Part shown: in pieces, positions 16,711-25,469 of the stretch
How the letters are laid out: each line of letters opens with the position of its first letter
Numbering within the stretch: position 1 is the first letter of the stretch
Assembly (NCBI GenBank): GCA_019359545.1
Contig: JAHHHB010000040.1
Coordinates: forward strand, 1 to 54,099
DNA: 54,099 bases
Reading direction: 5' to 3'
Source of the DNA: Desmonostoc geniculatum HA4340-LM1
GTDB taxonomy: Bacteria; Cyanobacteriota; Cyanobacteriia; Cyanobacteriales; Nostocaceae
Made by a program: the position numbers and the translations under genes
Notes under the pieces: model-generated
Databases searched by the model: none
The model's input: only the letters and a program-made list of their open reading frames with translations
Told to the model about the DNA's origin: nothing

Positions 16711-16725
16711 TTCGCCAACGGTATC
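16711..16725 (-). repeat. Right terminal inverted repeat of the 643-bp element
   Basis: TTCGCCAACGGTATC, reverse complement of 16083-16097; followed directly by GATTCTC, the second copy of the duplicated target. Confidence 0.85.
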
Positions 16726-16815
16726 GATTCTCTTGTTTCCCCCCTTGTAAAAGGGAGGAAATCAGATTCTCTTGTTTCCCCCCTTTACAAGGGGGGATTA
16801 AGGGGGGTAAAACGT
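16726..16815. repeat. Tandem 38-39-bp repeat array, right part
   Basis: The repeat unit interrupted at 16082 resumes here (GATTCTCTTGTTTCC), is followed by a second unit starting near 16769 and ends in a TTTACAAGGGGGGATTAAGG-type run. From 16816 to 16984 there is only dispersed repeat, including CCCCATG heptamers at 16957-16982; no gene. Confidence 0.85.
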
Positions 16816-16984
16816 ATGTGGGACAAGAGTTTAACCTTAAATTGACACCAATGACTATTGCTGTGCCCTTACGAAAGATGCGGTTTTTAACCTTAATACA
16901 TATTTGGTATTTATTGTCAATGCGTAAGTTCTATATTAAACAAAAGTTGCTGTCCAATGCCCCATACCCCATGCCCCATGCCCA

Positions 16985-17269
16985 TTATTCATCTATTTTT
17001 GCTGGTTGAGCATCTTCAACAGAGCTGGTAATTGCGAAGGAAATAGGCTCAGCGGATGAAGTGGTTGAATCTAACTGCGGGTGTTCGAGAGATGCTTCCA
17101 TACTGGGATCGGTCAAATAGGAACCAACAATCTTGTCGTAGTTAGAAGCAACGGCTAAAAAAGCCCCACCCAAAATATAAATAGGCAATGGCAAGTTAAA
17201 TTTTTGCAACCAGTCAAAAAATTGCGACAACGCAAACAGTAGGAAAAAGCAAGCAAGCCAAACTCTCAT
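16985..17269 (-). CDS. Small conserved cyanobacterial membrane protein (94 aa)
   Basis: Starts at ATG 17269 with MRVWLACFFLLFALSQFFDW, a hydrophobic N-terminal helix, then a second helix in LPIYILGGAFLAVASNYDKI, then a ~45-residue Ser/Glu/Pro-rich soluble tail ending at the repeat-bearing region. The two-helix body with the LPLPIYILGG block resembles a family conserved in cyanobacteria; function unknown. It is upstream of and divergent from the large PAS/GAF kinase, with ~370 gene-free bases between them. The last few residues (AQPAKIDE) abut heptamer repeats. Confidence 0.75.
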   Translation of the reverse strand: MRVWLACFFLLFALSQFFDWLQKFNLPLPIYILGGAFLAVASNYDKIVGSYLTDPSMEASLEHPQLDSTTSSAEPISFAITSSVEDAQPAKIDE

Positions 17270-17637
17270 GTTCTTATCTATTGCATTGAAATAACTCTAT
17301 TATTAGCCAAAATAGTCTGTACTATGCTGGATGTATTAGACTATAACTGTCCCACCATCTCTACAACCCCAGATAGAGGCAGTCAAAATTATACAGGAAT
17401 CAAATTTGATTTTGGAAAAAAATAATTTACTTCCCAAACAAGAAGCACTAGATAATTAATACATTTCCCATTCCCCATTCCCTGCCTCTGGTATAAAAAT
17501 CAAAATATATTTATTGTTATACTTTCACAGGTAAAACTGGCAACGATGCTAGGAGTTTCGTTTCACAGTATAAACCGAAGGAGAGAAACTATGAGGCGCT
17601 TTTAGCCAAATACATTCAAAAATGAGGAGCAGAAACT
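17270..17637. other. Gene-free divergent intergenic region
   Basis: No gene is seen. It contains the promoters of two divergent genes and a short CATTCCCCATTCCC heptamer-type run near 17464. A clear ribosome binding site (GAGGAGC, 17624-17630) precedes the GTG start at 17638. Confidence 0.6.
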
Positions 17638-20600
17638 GTGACTGCTGAAATTCAGGAAATTGTCCCACAAAATGTTCAAGAAATCTTAGCTCAGATCGGC
17701 GATGCCTTTGTGATATTGGATCGTGAATGGCGCTACACCTATGTCAATGACAAGCTAGCTGAACTAGCTGGAATGAATAAAGAAGATTTCTTGGGCAAGA
17801 GTATTTGGGATTTATTTCCTAACACAGTCAATAGCATACTCTACACTGAGATGCATCGTGCTGTTGCCGAAGAAATTACAGTAAATTTTGAGTATTTAGA
17901 CCCGACGTGGCATCGCTGGTTAGAATACCGCGTCTATCCTGGGGAAAATGGCGTATCAATATTAATTACAGATATTACTGAGCAAAAACGTAATCAACAG
18001 CTTTTATCTGCACATTACACAGTTACCCACATTTTGGCTGAGACTACCGTCTTTGCTAATGCTGTTCCTTTGCTTTTGCGATCGCTGTGCGAAACTTTAG
18101 GATGGCAACTTGGCATTTTCTGGGGTGTAGACGAAGAAATTAATGCTCTGCATCCCATCGGTAGTTGGCATTCATCCGATTTGAGCATAGAAAATTTCCA
18201 AGTATTTAATCAGCCTTCAACTCTTGCTCTTGGGGGAGGAAGCCCTCAACCTGTTTGGATTTGTGAACTTGCTTCAAATGAGAATTTTTTTGCAGCCGCC
18301 ATCGAATTGCCCATTGTGCTGGGTAATCAAGTTTTAGGTGCGATGAAATTCTTCACCAACCAAATTTTACAGCGTGACTTAGATTTACTCCAGATGATGA
18401 GTGCGATCGCCATTCAAATTGGTCAATTCATCCAACAGCAACAAACAGAAGAAAAATATCGCCAAATTTTGGAGAAAGATTTGACTTCTGTAAAAAAAGC
18501 TCAAGAGGTGATGGATTTGCAGCAATGTTTGAGCGAACACCAAACCACACTGCGCGAACGTCAGCAAGCCGAAGAAAATCTCCGTCACAGTGAAGCACGC
18601 TACCGTTCCCTAGCAGAAGCAAGCGCATCCATCATCTGGAGGGCGGGAATTTGGGGTAATGTTATTGACGAGATTCCTAACTGGCAAACATTTACCGGGC
18701 AAAGTCCTGAAGAATACAAAGGCTGGGGTTGGGTGAATGCACTGCACCCAGAAGACCGAACATCTGTAGCTGCAATCTGGAGACAAGCCTTTTATCAGCG
18801 CAGGGTTGCAGTTGCAGAATATCGTGTCCAACGCCATGACGGCGAATACCGTCACATGTCTATACGCGGTGTGCCCATACTCAATGAAACAGGGCAAATC
18901 ATCGAATGGGTGGGGATGTGTGTAGATATTACCGAACACAAGCAAGCAGAAGCAGAACGCGAGCGACTCCTGGCGCTACTAAAAACAGAACAGGCTCGCT
19001 TGGTTAAAGCTAACGTGCTGCTTGATACCCTCTTCAATAACGCCCCTATCGGCATTGGCCTATGGGATGAAAAATTGAGATACGTTCGCTTAAATCAAGC
19101 GTTAGCTGAAATCAACGGTCTGCCCCAAGAGGTGCATATCGGTAAGACCGTCGCCGAATTGCTACCTGGAGTAAATGTAGAAGTTACGGAAGCTTTCCGT
19201 CGTGTGGTGGAGACGGGAGAATTTATTTCTCAAGAAACTACTGGAGAGACACCCGCCGCCCCTGGAAAGCAGCGCTATTGGTCAGTAAATTACTATCCGA
19301 TTCAACTACCTGATGAAATTACTTGGGTGGGTGCAATTTGCGAAGAAATCACCCAACGCAAGCAAGCAGAAGCAGCACTCACAGAGAGCGAAGCCCGTTT
19401 TCGGTTGCTGGCGGAGAATTCCACTGATATTATTTCACGTAGTACAGTAGATGGAATTTTCCTATATCTTTCACCAGCTTGCTACACAGTACTAGGGTAT
19501 CAACCAGAAGAACTAGTGGGTAGTTTCGGCGGTGAGTTAGTTCACCCAGAGGATTTAGCTGAGATTGTCAAGGATTACCCAATCAATGCTGATTTACCAG
19601 ATATTTATACCATTACTTATCGCACTCGTCATAAATACGGACATTATATTTGGCTAGAAACAACAGTTAGAGCAATTCGCGATCGCCAAACTCAAGAAAT
19701 TTTAGAAATGCAAGCTTCTTCGCGGGATATTACTGAGCGCAAGCAAGTGGAAGATAGACAGCGTTTTTTAGCTGAAGCTAGCGGGATTTTAGCTGCATCA
19801 TTGGATTATGAGACAACCTTAGCAACCTTGGCGCGTTTAGCAGTACCCGAAATAGCTGATTGGTGCCTAGTTGATATGATTTGTGACAATCAATCAGTTC
19901 GCCGGGTTGCAGCCGCCCATGCCGATCCAGCAAAACAAGAATTGGTAGAACAGTTACAAAATTATCCCCCCGATTTGGCACAAACACAAGGTGTTGCTGA
20001 GGTGATACGTTCAGGCAAATCACAAATTACTCATTTTATTTCCTCAGAACAGATACAAGCAGCAACCGCCAATGCCAGTCATTTGAACATCTTGCAACAG
20101 CTAAATCCTCAATCTGGAATGTGCGTGCTGCTCATAGTTCGCGGACGGGTACTAGGAGCTATGAGTTTAGTCTCTTCTACCAATCATCGCTATGATAGTC
20201 AGAGTTTAATGTTAGCTGAAGAGTTGGCTCGGCGTGCAGCGATCGCCGTTGATAACGCCCGACTCTACACAGAAACACAGCAATCTCAACAAGCTGCCGA
20301 ACGAGCCGCATTTCGTACTGCCCGTTTGCAAGCCATTACCGCCGCCCTTTCTGAATCTCTAACTCCTGCACAAGTGGCTGAAGTAATTGTCGAACAAGGT
20401 ATGGCAGCTTTGGGAGCTAGTTCTGCTTTAGTAGCACTACTGACTAACAACGGCACAGAATTGGAAATTCTCCGTGCAGTTGGTTATCAACAAGAAGCAA
20501 TAGATTCATGGCGTCGATTCTCAATTAATACAGCCGCACCACTGGCAGAAGCAGTACGAACTAAACAACCTGTTTGGCAAGAGTCAACAACCACAAGGGT

Positions 20601-22068
20601 GGTTCGTTACTCACATCTAGCTCAAGAGTATGCCCGGTATAATTATGGTGCTTGGATTTCGATTCCATTAATTATTGAGGGACGAGCCATAGGGGGAATG
20701 TCCGTAGCTTTTGCCGAGAATCATCAGTTGAACCAAGACGATCGCGCCTTTGTGCTGGCACTAGCACAGCAATGCGCCCAAGCAATGGAACGTGCGCGTT
20801 TATACGAAGCAGAACAAACTGCACGAGCAGCAGCAGAAAACGCCAACCGCATTAAAGACGAGTTTTTGGCAGTTCTTTCCCATGAATTGCGATCGCCACT
20901 CAACCCCATTCTCGGATGGGCAAAGTTACTCCAAACCAGAAAACTCGATGAAAAGACAATTCCTCACGCTCTTAAAACCATCGAACGCAATGCTCAATTA
21001 CAAGCTCAATTAATTGAAGACTTGCTGGATATTTCCCGAATTTTACAAGGTAAACTCAGCTTAAATATCTATGCAGTTGATTTGACATCTGTAATTTCCG
21101 CAGCGATGGAGACAGTGCGACTGTCAGCAGAAGCCAAATCCATTGAGATGCACATCAGCATGGAACCGAACCTGGGACAAGTTTTAGGTGACTCCAGCCG
21201 ATTGCAGCAAGTCATTTGGAATCTGCTTTCAAACGCCGTTAAATTTACACCAGAGGGGGGACGAGTTGATATTCGACTCGAAGAGGTAGGGAGTGGGGAA
21301 TTGGGAGTAGGGGGAGCAGGGGAGGCAGGGGGGGCAGGGGGGGCAGGGGAGGCAGGGGGAGAAAGGATAACCAATGCCCGATGCCCGATGCCCGATGCCC
21401 AAATCACCGTCAGCGACACAGGCAAAGGCATCGATCCCAATTTTCTGCCTTATGTGTTTGAATATTTTCGCCAAGAAAACAGCAGCACCACTAGAAAATT
21501 TGGGGGATTGGGGTTAGGATTAGCGATCGTTCGTCATTTAGTGGAACTGCATGGTGGCACAGTCCAGGTAGAAAGTCAAGGCGAAAATCGCGGCGCAACT
21601 TTTACTGTCAGACTGCCGCTAATTCAACAGCCATCGGAGAGCAGACAAGACACTAGGGACATCGAGTCATCCTCAAATTTAAATGATGTCAAAATTTTAG
21701 TAGTAGATGATGATGCCGATACGCGAGAATTCATTGCCTTTTTGCTAGAGCAATATGGGGCAAATGTCACAGCAGTGGCATCAGCAGATGAAGCCCTAGC
21801 CGCCTTCAGGCAATCTCTACCAGATGTGCTGTTAAGCGACATTGGAATGCCAGACGTAGATGGATGCATGTTTATGCGACAGTTGAGAACATTACCACCA
21901 GAACAGGGAGGACAAATTCCGGCGATCGCACTTACCGCCTATGCTGGAGAAATTAACGCCAAACAAGTACTTGCAGCCGGATTCCATAAGCATATCGCCA
22001 AACCAGTAGAGCCAAGCGAATTGATAGAAGCGATCGCTAACTTACTTAAGACGTTGGGGTGTGTGTGA
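17638..22068 (+). CDS. Multi-PAS/GAF hybrid sensor histidine kinase (1476 aa)
   Basis: Cytoplasmic hybrid kinase with no TM helix. Approximate order: PAS ~12-110 (FVILDREWRYTYVNDKLAEL), GAF ~125-270, coiled coil, PAS ~318-435, PAS ~458-578, PAS ~582-700, GAF ~705-880, GAF ~898-1058, HisKA with SHELRSPLNPILGW ~1081, HATPase ~1182-1330 (NLLSNAVKFTPEGG, DTGKGID, GGLGLGLAI) and one receiver ~1352-1470 (LVVDDDADTREF, LLSDIGMPDVDG, LTAYAGE, KPVEP). Start is GTG 17638 behind GAGGAGC. Between the N-box and DTGKGI about 37 residues rich in Gly/Ala/Glu (~1217-1254) are repeat-encoded and extra to the family. The signal is unknown. Possibly paired with an off-window regulator. Confidence 0.93.
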   Translation: MTAEIQEIVPQNVQEILAQIGDAFVILDREWRYTYVNDKLAELAGMNKEDFLGKSIWDLFPNTVNSILYTEMHRAVAEEITVNFEYLDPTWHRWLEYRVYPGENGVSILITDITEQKRNQQLLSAHYTVTHILAETTVFANAVPLLLRSLCETLGWQLGIFWGVDEEINALHPIGSWHSSDLSIENFQVFNQPSTLALGGGSPQPVWICELASNENFFAAAIELPIVLGNQVLGAMKFFTNQILQRDLDLLQMMSAIAIQIGQFIQQQQTEEKYRQILEKDLTSVKKAQEVMDLQQCLSEHQTTLRERQQAEENLRHSEARYRSLAEASASIIWRAGIWGNVIDEIPNWQTFTGQSPEEYKGWGWVNALHPEDRTSVAAIWRQAFYQRRVAVAEYRVQRHDGEYRHMSIRGVPILNETGQIIEWVGMCVDITEHKQAEAERERLLALLKTEQARLVKANVLLDTLFNNAPIGIGLWDEKLRYVRLNQALAEINGLPQEVHIGKTVAELLPGVNVEVTEAFRRVVETGEFISQETTGETPAAPGKQRYWSVNYYPIQLPDEITWVGAICEEITQRKQAEAALTESEARFRLLAENSTDIISRSTVDGIFLYLSPACYTVLGYQPEELVGSFGGELVHPEDLAEIVKDYPINADLPDIYTITYRTRHKYGHYIWLETTVRAIRDRQTQEILEMQASSRDITERKQVEDRQRFLAEASGILAASLDYETTLATLARLAVPEIADWCLVDMICDNQSVRRVAAAHADPAKQELVEQLQNYPPDLAQTQGVAEVIRSGKSQITHFISSEQIQAATANASHLNILQQLNPQSGMCVLLIVRGRVLGAMSLVSSTNHRYDSQSLMLAEELARRAAIAVDNARLYTETQQSQQAAERAAFRTARLQAITAALSESLTPAQVAEVIVEQGMAALGASSALVALLTNNGTELEILRAVGYQQEAIDSWRRFSINTAAPLAEAVRTKQPVWQESTTTRVVRYSHLAQEYARYNYGAWISIPLIIEGRAIGGMSVAFAENHQLNQDDRAFVLALAQQCAQAMERARLYEAEQTARAAAENANRIKDEFLAVLSHELRSPLNPILGWAKLLQTRKLDEKTIPHALKTIERNAQLQAQLIEDLLDISRILQGKLSLNIYAVDLTSVISAAMETVRLSAEAKSIEMHISMEPNLGQVLGDSSRLQQVIWNLLSNAVKFTPEGGRVDIRLEEVGSGELGVGGAGEAGGAGGAGEAGGERITNARCPMPDAQITVSDTGKGIDPNFLPYVFEYFRQENSSTTRKFGGLGLGLAIVRHLVELHGGTVQVESQGENRGATFTVRLPLIQQPSESRQDTRDIESSSNLNDVKILVVDDDADTREFIAFLLEQYGANVTAVASADEALAAFRQSLPDVLLSDIGMPDVDGCMFMRQLRTLPPEQGGQIPAIALTAYAGEINAKQVLAAGFHKHIAKPVEPSELIEAIANLLKTLGCV
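21286..21400. repeat. Low-complexity repeat inserted in frame in the kinase ATPase domain
   Basis: GGGGAGTGGGGAATTGG-type run, then repeats of GGGGCAGGGGAGGCA and three CGATGCC heptamers (GATGCCCGATGCCCGATGCC). The sequence is intergenic-type STRR but translates without stops to GSGELGVGGAGEAGGAGG and onward, between strands of the HATPase fold. Confidence 0.85.
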
Positions 22069-22079
22069 TTTTCCTCCTA

Positions 22080-22187
22080 AGTTTTAAATTGGGCATTGGG
22101 CATTGGGCATTGGGCATTGGGCATTAGTTTTTCTCCCCATCTCCCCATCCCCCCATCTCCCCCTACCTCCCCATCTCCCTCATCTCC
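22080..22187. repeat. (TGGGCAT)n and CCCCATCTC low-complexity repeats
   Basis: Five heptamers of TTGGGCA type from 22089 and a C-rich CTCCCCATCTCCCC run to about 22187. It separates two convergent genes (plus-strand kinase, minus-strand binding protein). Confidence 0.85.
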
Positions 22188-23246
22188 CTACTTCTCTTCC
22201 CGAACCCAATCTTTTAATTGAAAGTCGGACTTTGCTAAACCTTGCGAAACTAAAAATTTCTTAGTCCCTTCTAAAAGTTTCACTCCTTCAGGTGGTAAAG
22301 GTTCTTCTGATACTTGTTTAAGTGGGTAAGATATTTTGATGATACCGATGGGATATTTAGTAATTTGAGCGTGGTACTGATAATATTCTTCAGAATTAGC
22401 TTTTAAATCCTTGGCTGCTGCTGTGAGAATTTTGTTAAATTTATCTGGAAAATCAGGCTGTTTCGCCAGAAATTTTTCGGTTGCTACAATTAATGAAGTC
22501 CCTGATAAACCTTGATGATTTGCTGAAGAATCAATCACTGGAAATCCTTGGGATTTCAGATAAGGTCCCATATCGCTTGAAGTCGCATAAGCCGCTACAT
22601 CACCACGTTCTAAAGCTGCTTTTGCTTCAGTACTCATCAAGTGAACAACTTTTACATCTTTGGCAATTTTAGTTTCAGCTAACAAACCCAGCAGGTATCG
22701 ATGCATATAAGAACCTTTTTGGGTAGCTATTTTTTCACCTTTAAGTTCAGCAAGCGATCGCGCTCCATTCTTTTTCGCTACTAGCCAAGCGGTTGTATTA
22801 AATTGGCTAATCCGCAGCAGTCGAGTTTTCTCACCCCTAGCTCTCAAAACTATCGCTGGTGTATCCCCTAAAGAACCAACATCTAATTGACCTGCAACAA
22901 GTGCTTCATTTAGATCCGGCCCGTTAGGAAATCGCGCAAAAGTAATGTTTTGAAATCCCGATTTTTTGAGTTCGCGCTCTAATATTCCCTTTTTCTTTGC
23001 CCAACCAAGTGCCCCTGTCGGTTCTATACTACCTACATAACCTCTACGCAAGGTGGATATATTATTAGATGCAGCAATAGAACTAGTACTATTGGCATTA
23101 ATAGTCTCAATGGATTGAGCCGATTCACTTTTGCCTTGGCTACATGCTGTAGTTAGCAGCAGTAATACACAAGCGACTGAAGTTGATAATTTCAAACTAA
23201 ATTTATTTTGACTGATAGAACCTATTGCTAACATGAACGACAGCAT
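22188..23246 (-). CDS. Sulfonate/taurine-type ABC transporter substrate-binding lipoprotein
   Basis: 352 aa. The N-terminal hydrophobic helix ends in a lipobox (LLLLTTAC, Cys ~36), giving a membrane-anchored periplasmic lipoprotein. The mature part is SsuA/TauA/NrtA-like: LRRGYVGSIEPTGALGWAKK, FARFPNGPDLNEALVAGQLDVG, GDTPAIVLRARG, LKGEKIATQKGSYMHRYL. It should bind an alkanesulfonate or a similar anion. The gene lies 20 bases after the ferredoxin-like gene in a minus-strand operon; the permease and ATPase genes usual in such operons are not in the window, and the strand ends at the kinase gene. Starts at ATG 23246 or the ATG 4 codons later. Confidence 0.88.
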   Translation of the reverse strand: MLSFMLAIGSISQNKFSLKLSTSVACVLLLLTTACSQGKSESAQSIETINANSTSSIAASNNISTLRRGYVGSIEPTGALGWAKKKGILERELKKSGFQNITFARFPNGPDLNEALVAGQLDVGSLGDTPAIVLRARGEKTRLLRISQFNTTAWLVAKKNGARSLAELKGEKIATQKGSYMHRYLLGLLAETKIAKDVKVVHLMSTEAKAALERGDVAAYATSSDMGPYLKSQGFPVIDSSANHQGLSGTSLIVATEKFLAKQPDFPDKFNKILTAAAKDLKANSEEYYQYHAQITKYPIGIIKISYPLKQVSEEPLPPEGVKLLEGTKKFLVSQGLAKSDFQLKDWVREEK

Positions 23247-23265
23247 GACTATTTTCTCCGCTGTA

Positions 23266-23595
23266 CTATTTCATCTGCTTCAGAATTTGGAATGTTTGAT
23301 CGTTGTTTGCTGTTGATGTGCGTTTATGTCCCCAACCAAGGTTTTCACGGTAACTACCCAGTAAGCCGACTTCTACCAATTCCGCTTCGTTGACTGAAGT
23401 CTGCATGTCGCTTTGGGGTGCTACATAAAGGGCATCAACTGGACAATACAATTCGCACATATAACAGGTTTGGCAGTCACTTTGTCGGGCAATAGTTGGC
23501 GGTGCATCAGGTACACGGTCAAACACGTTGGTCGGACAAATGTTCACGCAGATATTACATTGTATTCACCGCGATTCGCTGACCAACTCAATCAC
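23266..23595 (-). pseudogene. 4Fe-4S ferredoxin-like protein with a UGA at the first cluster cysteine
   Basis: From GTG 23595 the frame reads VIELVSESR, then TGA (23568-23566), then IQCNICVNICPTNVFDRVPD... and a second CQTCYMCELYCPVDAL cluster to the stop near 23266. Dicluster ferredoxins have Cys exactly where the TGA stands (CxxCxxCxxxCP), so one base change TGC/TGT to TGA explains it. The start overlaps the flavoprotein stop as GTGA, which confirms the reading frame and coupling. An intact gene would donate electrons to or from the FAD subunit. As read, only a shorter protein restarting downstream could form, lacking a ligand. A base-call error must be excluded. Confidence 0.75.
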
Positions 23596-25280
23596 ACTAC
23601 GGCTCCTCCTATTTTGGATTTTAGATTTTGGATTTTGGATTGGAGAATTTCTGGTTTTGTTGTATTGTTTAGCGGCTGAGTCTTCACCCAGACTCGATCT
23701 AATCCGCCACTAATTAAATAATGTTGCTGGTTAGGATCTTGTTCGGGATAGTCTAAATGTTTGTGCATACCACGAGTTTCTTTACGTTCAATGGCACTGC
23801 TATACATCCATCGCGCTGTAGCTACCATCGCCGCACTTTCTCTAGCCCGAATAAGTTCTTGATTTGATGTTACCTGGCTACTGCGAATTTCTTGCCAGAG
23901 GTGATTTAGTCTCGCTAAAGACTCAGTTAAGCCTTGTTCTGTACGGAATAAGTTCTTTTCGTAGGGGAATACTTCGGCTTGGACTGCGTGAATCACTTCA
24001 TCAGTTGCAAATTTATGATGGCGATCGCTCGTACTCTCTAATCCTACCTCCCCAACACCCTGAACCCGTCCTTGAGTTTTCTGTTCTTTCAAACTACGGA
24101 TATATTCAGCAGCCGATTGACCTGACCAATAGCCAGAAGATATTGCCCAAGCTGCATTGTGACTACCACCGCCAGTGAATCCGCCACAAATCAGTTCTCG
24201 TGTAGCTGCGTCTCCAGCAGCGTAAAGTCCCCGCACGGAACTAGCACAGCTATCATCTACAATCCGAATTCCTCCTGTACCGCGTACAGTTCCCTCTAGG
24301 CGCAAGGTAACGGGAAAACGTTGGGTAAATGGATCGATACCTGCACGATCGAAGGGTAAAAAGAAGTTAGGTTGCGCCAAACGCATAGATGGGCGCATGG
24401 ATTCCGTTGCTTTATCCAAAATCGCGTAAACTGGCTGTTGCAGCAATGTCTCGGCTATTACCGAACGTCCTCTTTGAGAACCAGCACCAGGAATCACGGT
24501 GCCGTCTTCATAGGTGAATGTTGCCCAATTGTAGAACAGGGTTTTGGTAACTGAAGAAAAAGCCGGGGAGATGCCATAAGCGTTGGAGAACTCCATACCT
24601 GACATCTCGGCACCTGCTTCAGCAGCCATTAAATAACCATCCCCTGTCAGGACATTGCATCCCAACGCTTTACTCAGAAACGCACAGCCACCGGTGGCAA
24701 TAATTGTGGCACGCGATGTCTGACGACAAGCCGCTTCGCGTCTACGCACCATCCATCTTCCACCAGTCTGACGGTTCACACCCGTGGCACCGCCAACAGC
24801 ACCATCTTCACCTACCAATAGTTCTAAGGCGGGGCTGTGGTCTAAAATCTTGACTCCTGCCCGTTGAATCTGCCGCCGCATCAGCCGCATGTATTCTGGA
24901 CCTTGGAGCGATCGCCGATAGGGCTTGCCTTCATCGTCGGTGGGAAAGGGATAACCCCACTCTGCTAACTGATTGACGTTCACATAAGTCTGATTCAGCA
25001 CCCGATCCATCCAATTGCGATCGGATAAAAACCCACCTAATGATTCCCGACTCGCCTTGGCTGTTTCCCGTGCTTCTGGGTCAGGTGGCACATACCACAC
25101 ACCATTACCAGACGCAGCAGCACATCCAGTCGTCCCACAATATCCTTTGTCTACGAGGACGACTCTAGCTCCACTTGATGCAGCACTCCAAGCCGCCCAA
25201 GTTCCAGCAGACCCACCCCCAATTACTAGGACATCTGCTTGCAAGTCGAGTTCAAAATCGGTTGTTAACGTCTTCAGCAT
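23592..25280 (-). CDS. FAD-dependent oxidoreductase, fumarate reductase/AprA-like flavoprotein subunit
   Basis: 562 aa with an N-terminal Rossmann FAD motif (ADVLVIGGGSAGTWAAW), the second flavin block RATIIATGGCAFL, GDGYLMAAEAGAEMSGMEF, and the C-terminal FAD site GLYAAGDAATRELICGGFTGGGSHNAAWA. It belongs to the succinate dehydrogenase/fumarate reductase/APS reductase alpha superfamily. Its operon (flavoprotein, dicluster ferredoxin, sulfonate-type binding protein) suggests oxidation or reduction linked to organosulfur use; this is inference. It starts at ATG 25280 and its TGA stop overlaps the ferredoxin GTG. The last ~20 residues (PEILQSKIQNLKSKIGG) are encoded by a CCAAAAT heptamer repeat, so the native C-terminus has been replaced or extended. 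Confidence 0.9.
   Translation of the reverse strand: MLKTLTTDFELDLQADVLVIGGGSAGTWAAWSAASSGARVVLVDKGYCGTTGCAAASGNGVWYVPPDPEARETAKASRESLGGFLSDRNWMDRVLNQTYVNVNQLAEWGYPFPTDDEGKPYRRSLQGPEYMRLMRRQIQRAGVKILDHSPALELLVGEDGAVGGATGVNRQTGGRWMVRRREAACRQTSRATIIATGGCAFLSKALGCNVLTGDGYLMAAEAGAEMSGMEFSNAYGISPAFSSVTKTLFYNWATFTYEDGTVIPGAGSQRGRSVIAETLLQQPVYAILDKATESMRPSMRLAQPNFFLPFDRAGIDPFTQRFPVTLRLEGTVRGTGGIRIVDDSCASSVRGLYAAGDAATRELICGGFTGGGSHNAAWAISSGYWSGQSAAEYIRSLKEQKTQGRVQGVGEVGLESTSDRHHKFATDEVIHAVQAEVFPYEKNLFRTEQGLTESLARLNHLWQEIRSSQVTSNQELIRARESAAMVATARWMYSSAIERKETRGMHKHLDYPEQDPNQQHYLISGGLDRVWVKTQPLNNTTKPEILQSKIQNLKSKIGGAVV
23606..23645. repeat. Heptamer repeat (CCAAAAT/CTAAAAT) encoding the flavoprotein C-terminus
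   Basis: On the minus strand CCAAAATCCAAAATCTAAAA runs through the final codons of the flavoprotein. The same repeat lies in intergenic DNA at 41425-41466. Confidence 0.8.
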
Positions 25281-25469
25281 CTCAAATATTTCCCCCCATC
25301 GATCAAGTTTTAAGCATCAAATCTTCACCCCATCGATGCCGCACGCTGTCAGAAATCTATTTTCTACTTGGTTCAGGGTTTCCTACTACCCTCGATTTAT
25401 GGCTCCTTTATTTAAGGTTGCCAGTAGATTAAATTTAAAACCACTTTATCTTTAGCGATTAACCGTAGT

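Larger units (their letters stand above)
16083..16725. mobile_element. ~643-bp non-autonomous transposable element carrying a ribbon-helix-helix gene
   Basis: The element is bounded by 15-bp perfect terminal inverted repeats, GATACCGTTGGCGAA at 16083-16097 and its complement at 16711-16725 (17 bp if the flanking TC/GA is counted). It interrupts a unit of a 38-39-bp repeat array, and removing it with one copy of the GATTCTC duplication restores the unit exactly. It encodes no transposase. Its only gene is a 145-aa ribbon-helix-helix protein on the minus strand, with several palindromic CCGTGTAWTACACGG-like sites in and upstream of it. It must be moved by a transposase supplied elsewhere, or by an unrecognised mechanism. 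It is larger than a typical MITE and carries a conserved-looking passenger. Confidence 0.8.

Noticed and set aside
15955..16815. CRISPR-like array of 38-39-bp repeats
   Set aside because: Units are directly contiguous with no unique spacers, and the long gap is a mobile element with its own inverted ends.
23566..23568. Selenocysteine codon in the ferredoxin
   Set aside because: No Sec insertion hairpin is evident just downstream, cyanobacteria generally lack the machinery, and Cys to Sec in a [4Fe-4S] ligand would be exceptional; mutation or read error is simpler.
25015..25455. Plus-strand 146-codon ORF opposite the flavoprotein start
   Set aside because: Antisense shadow of the FAD-binding domain coding sequence plus leader.
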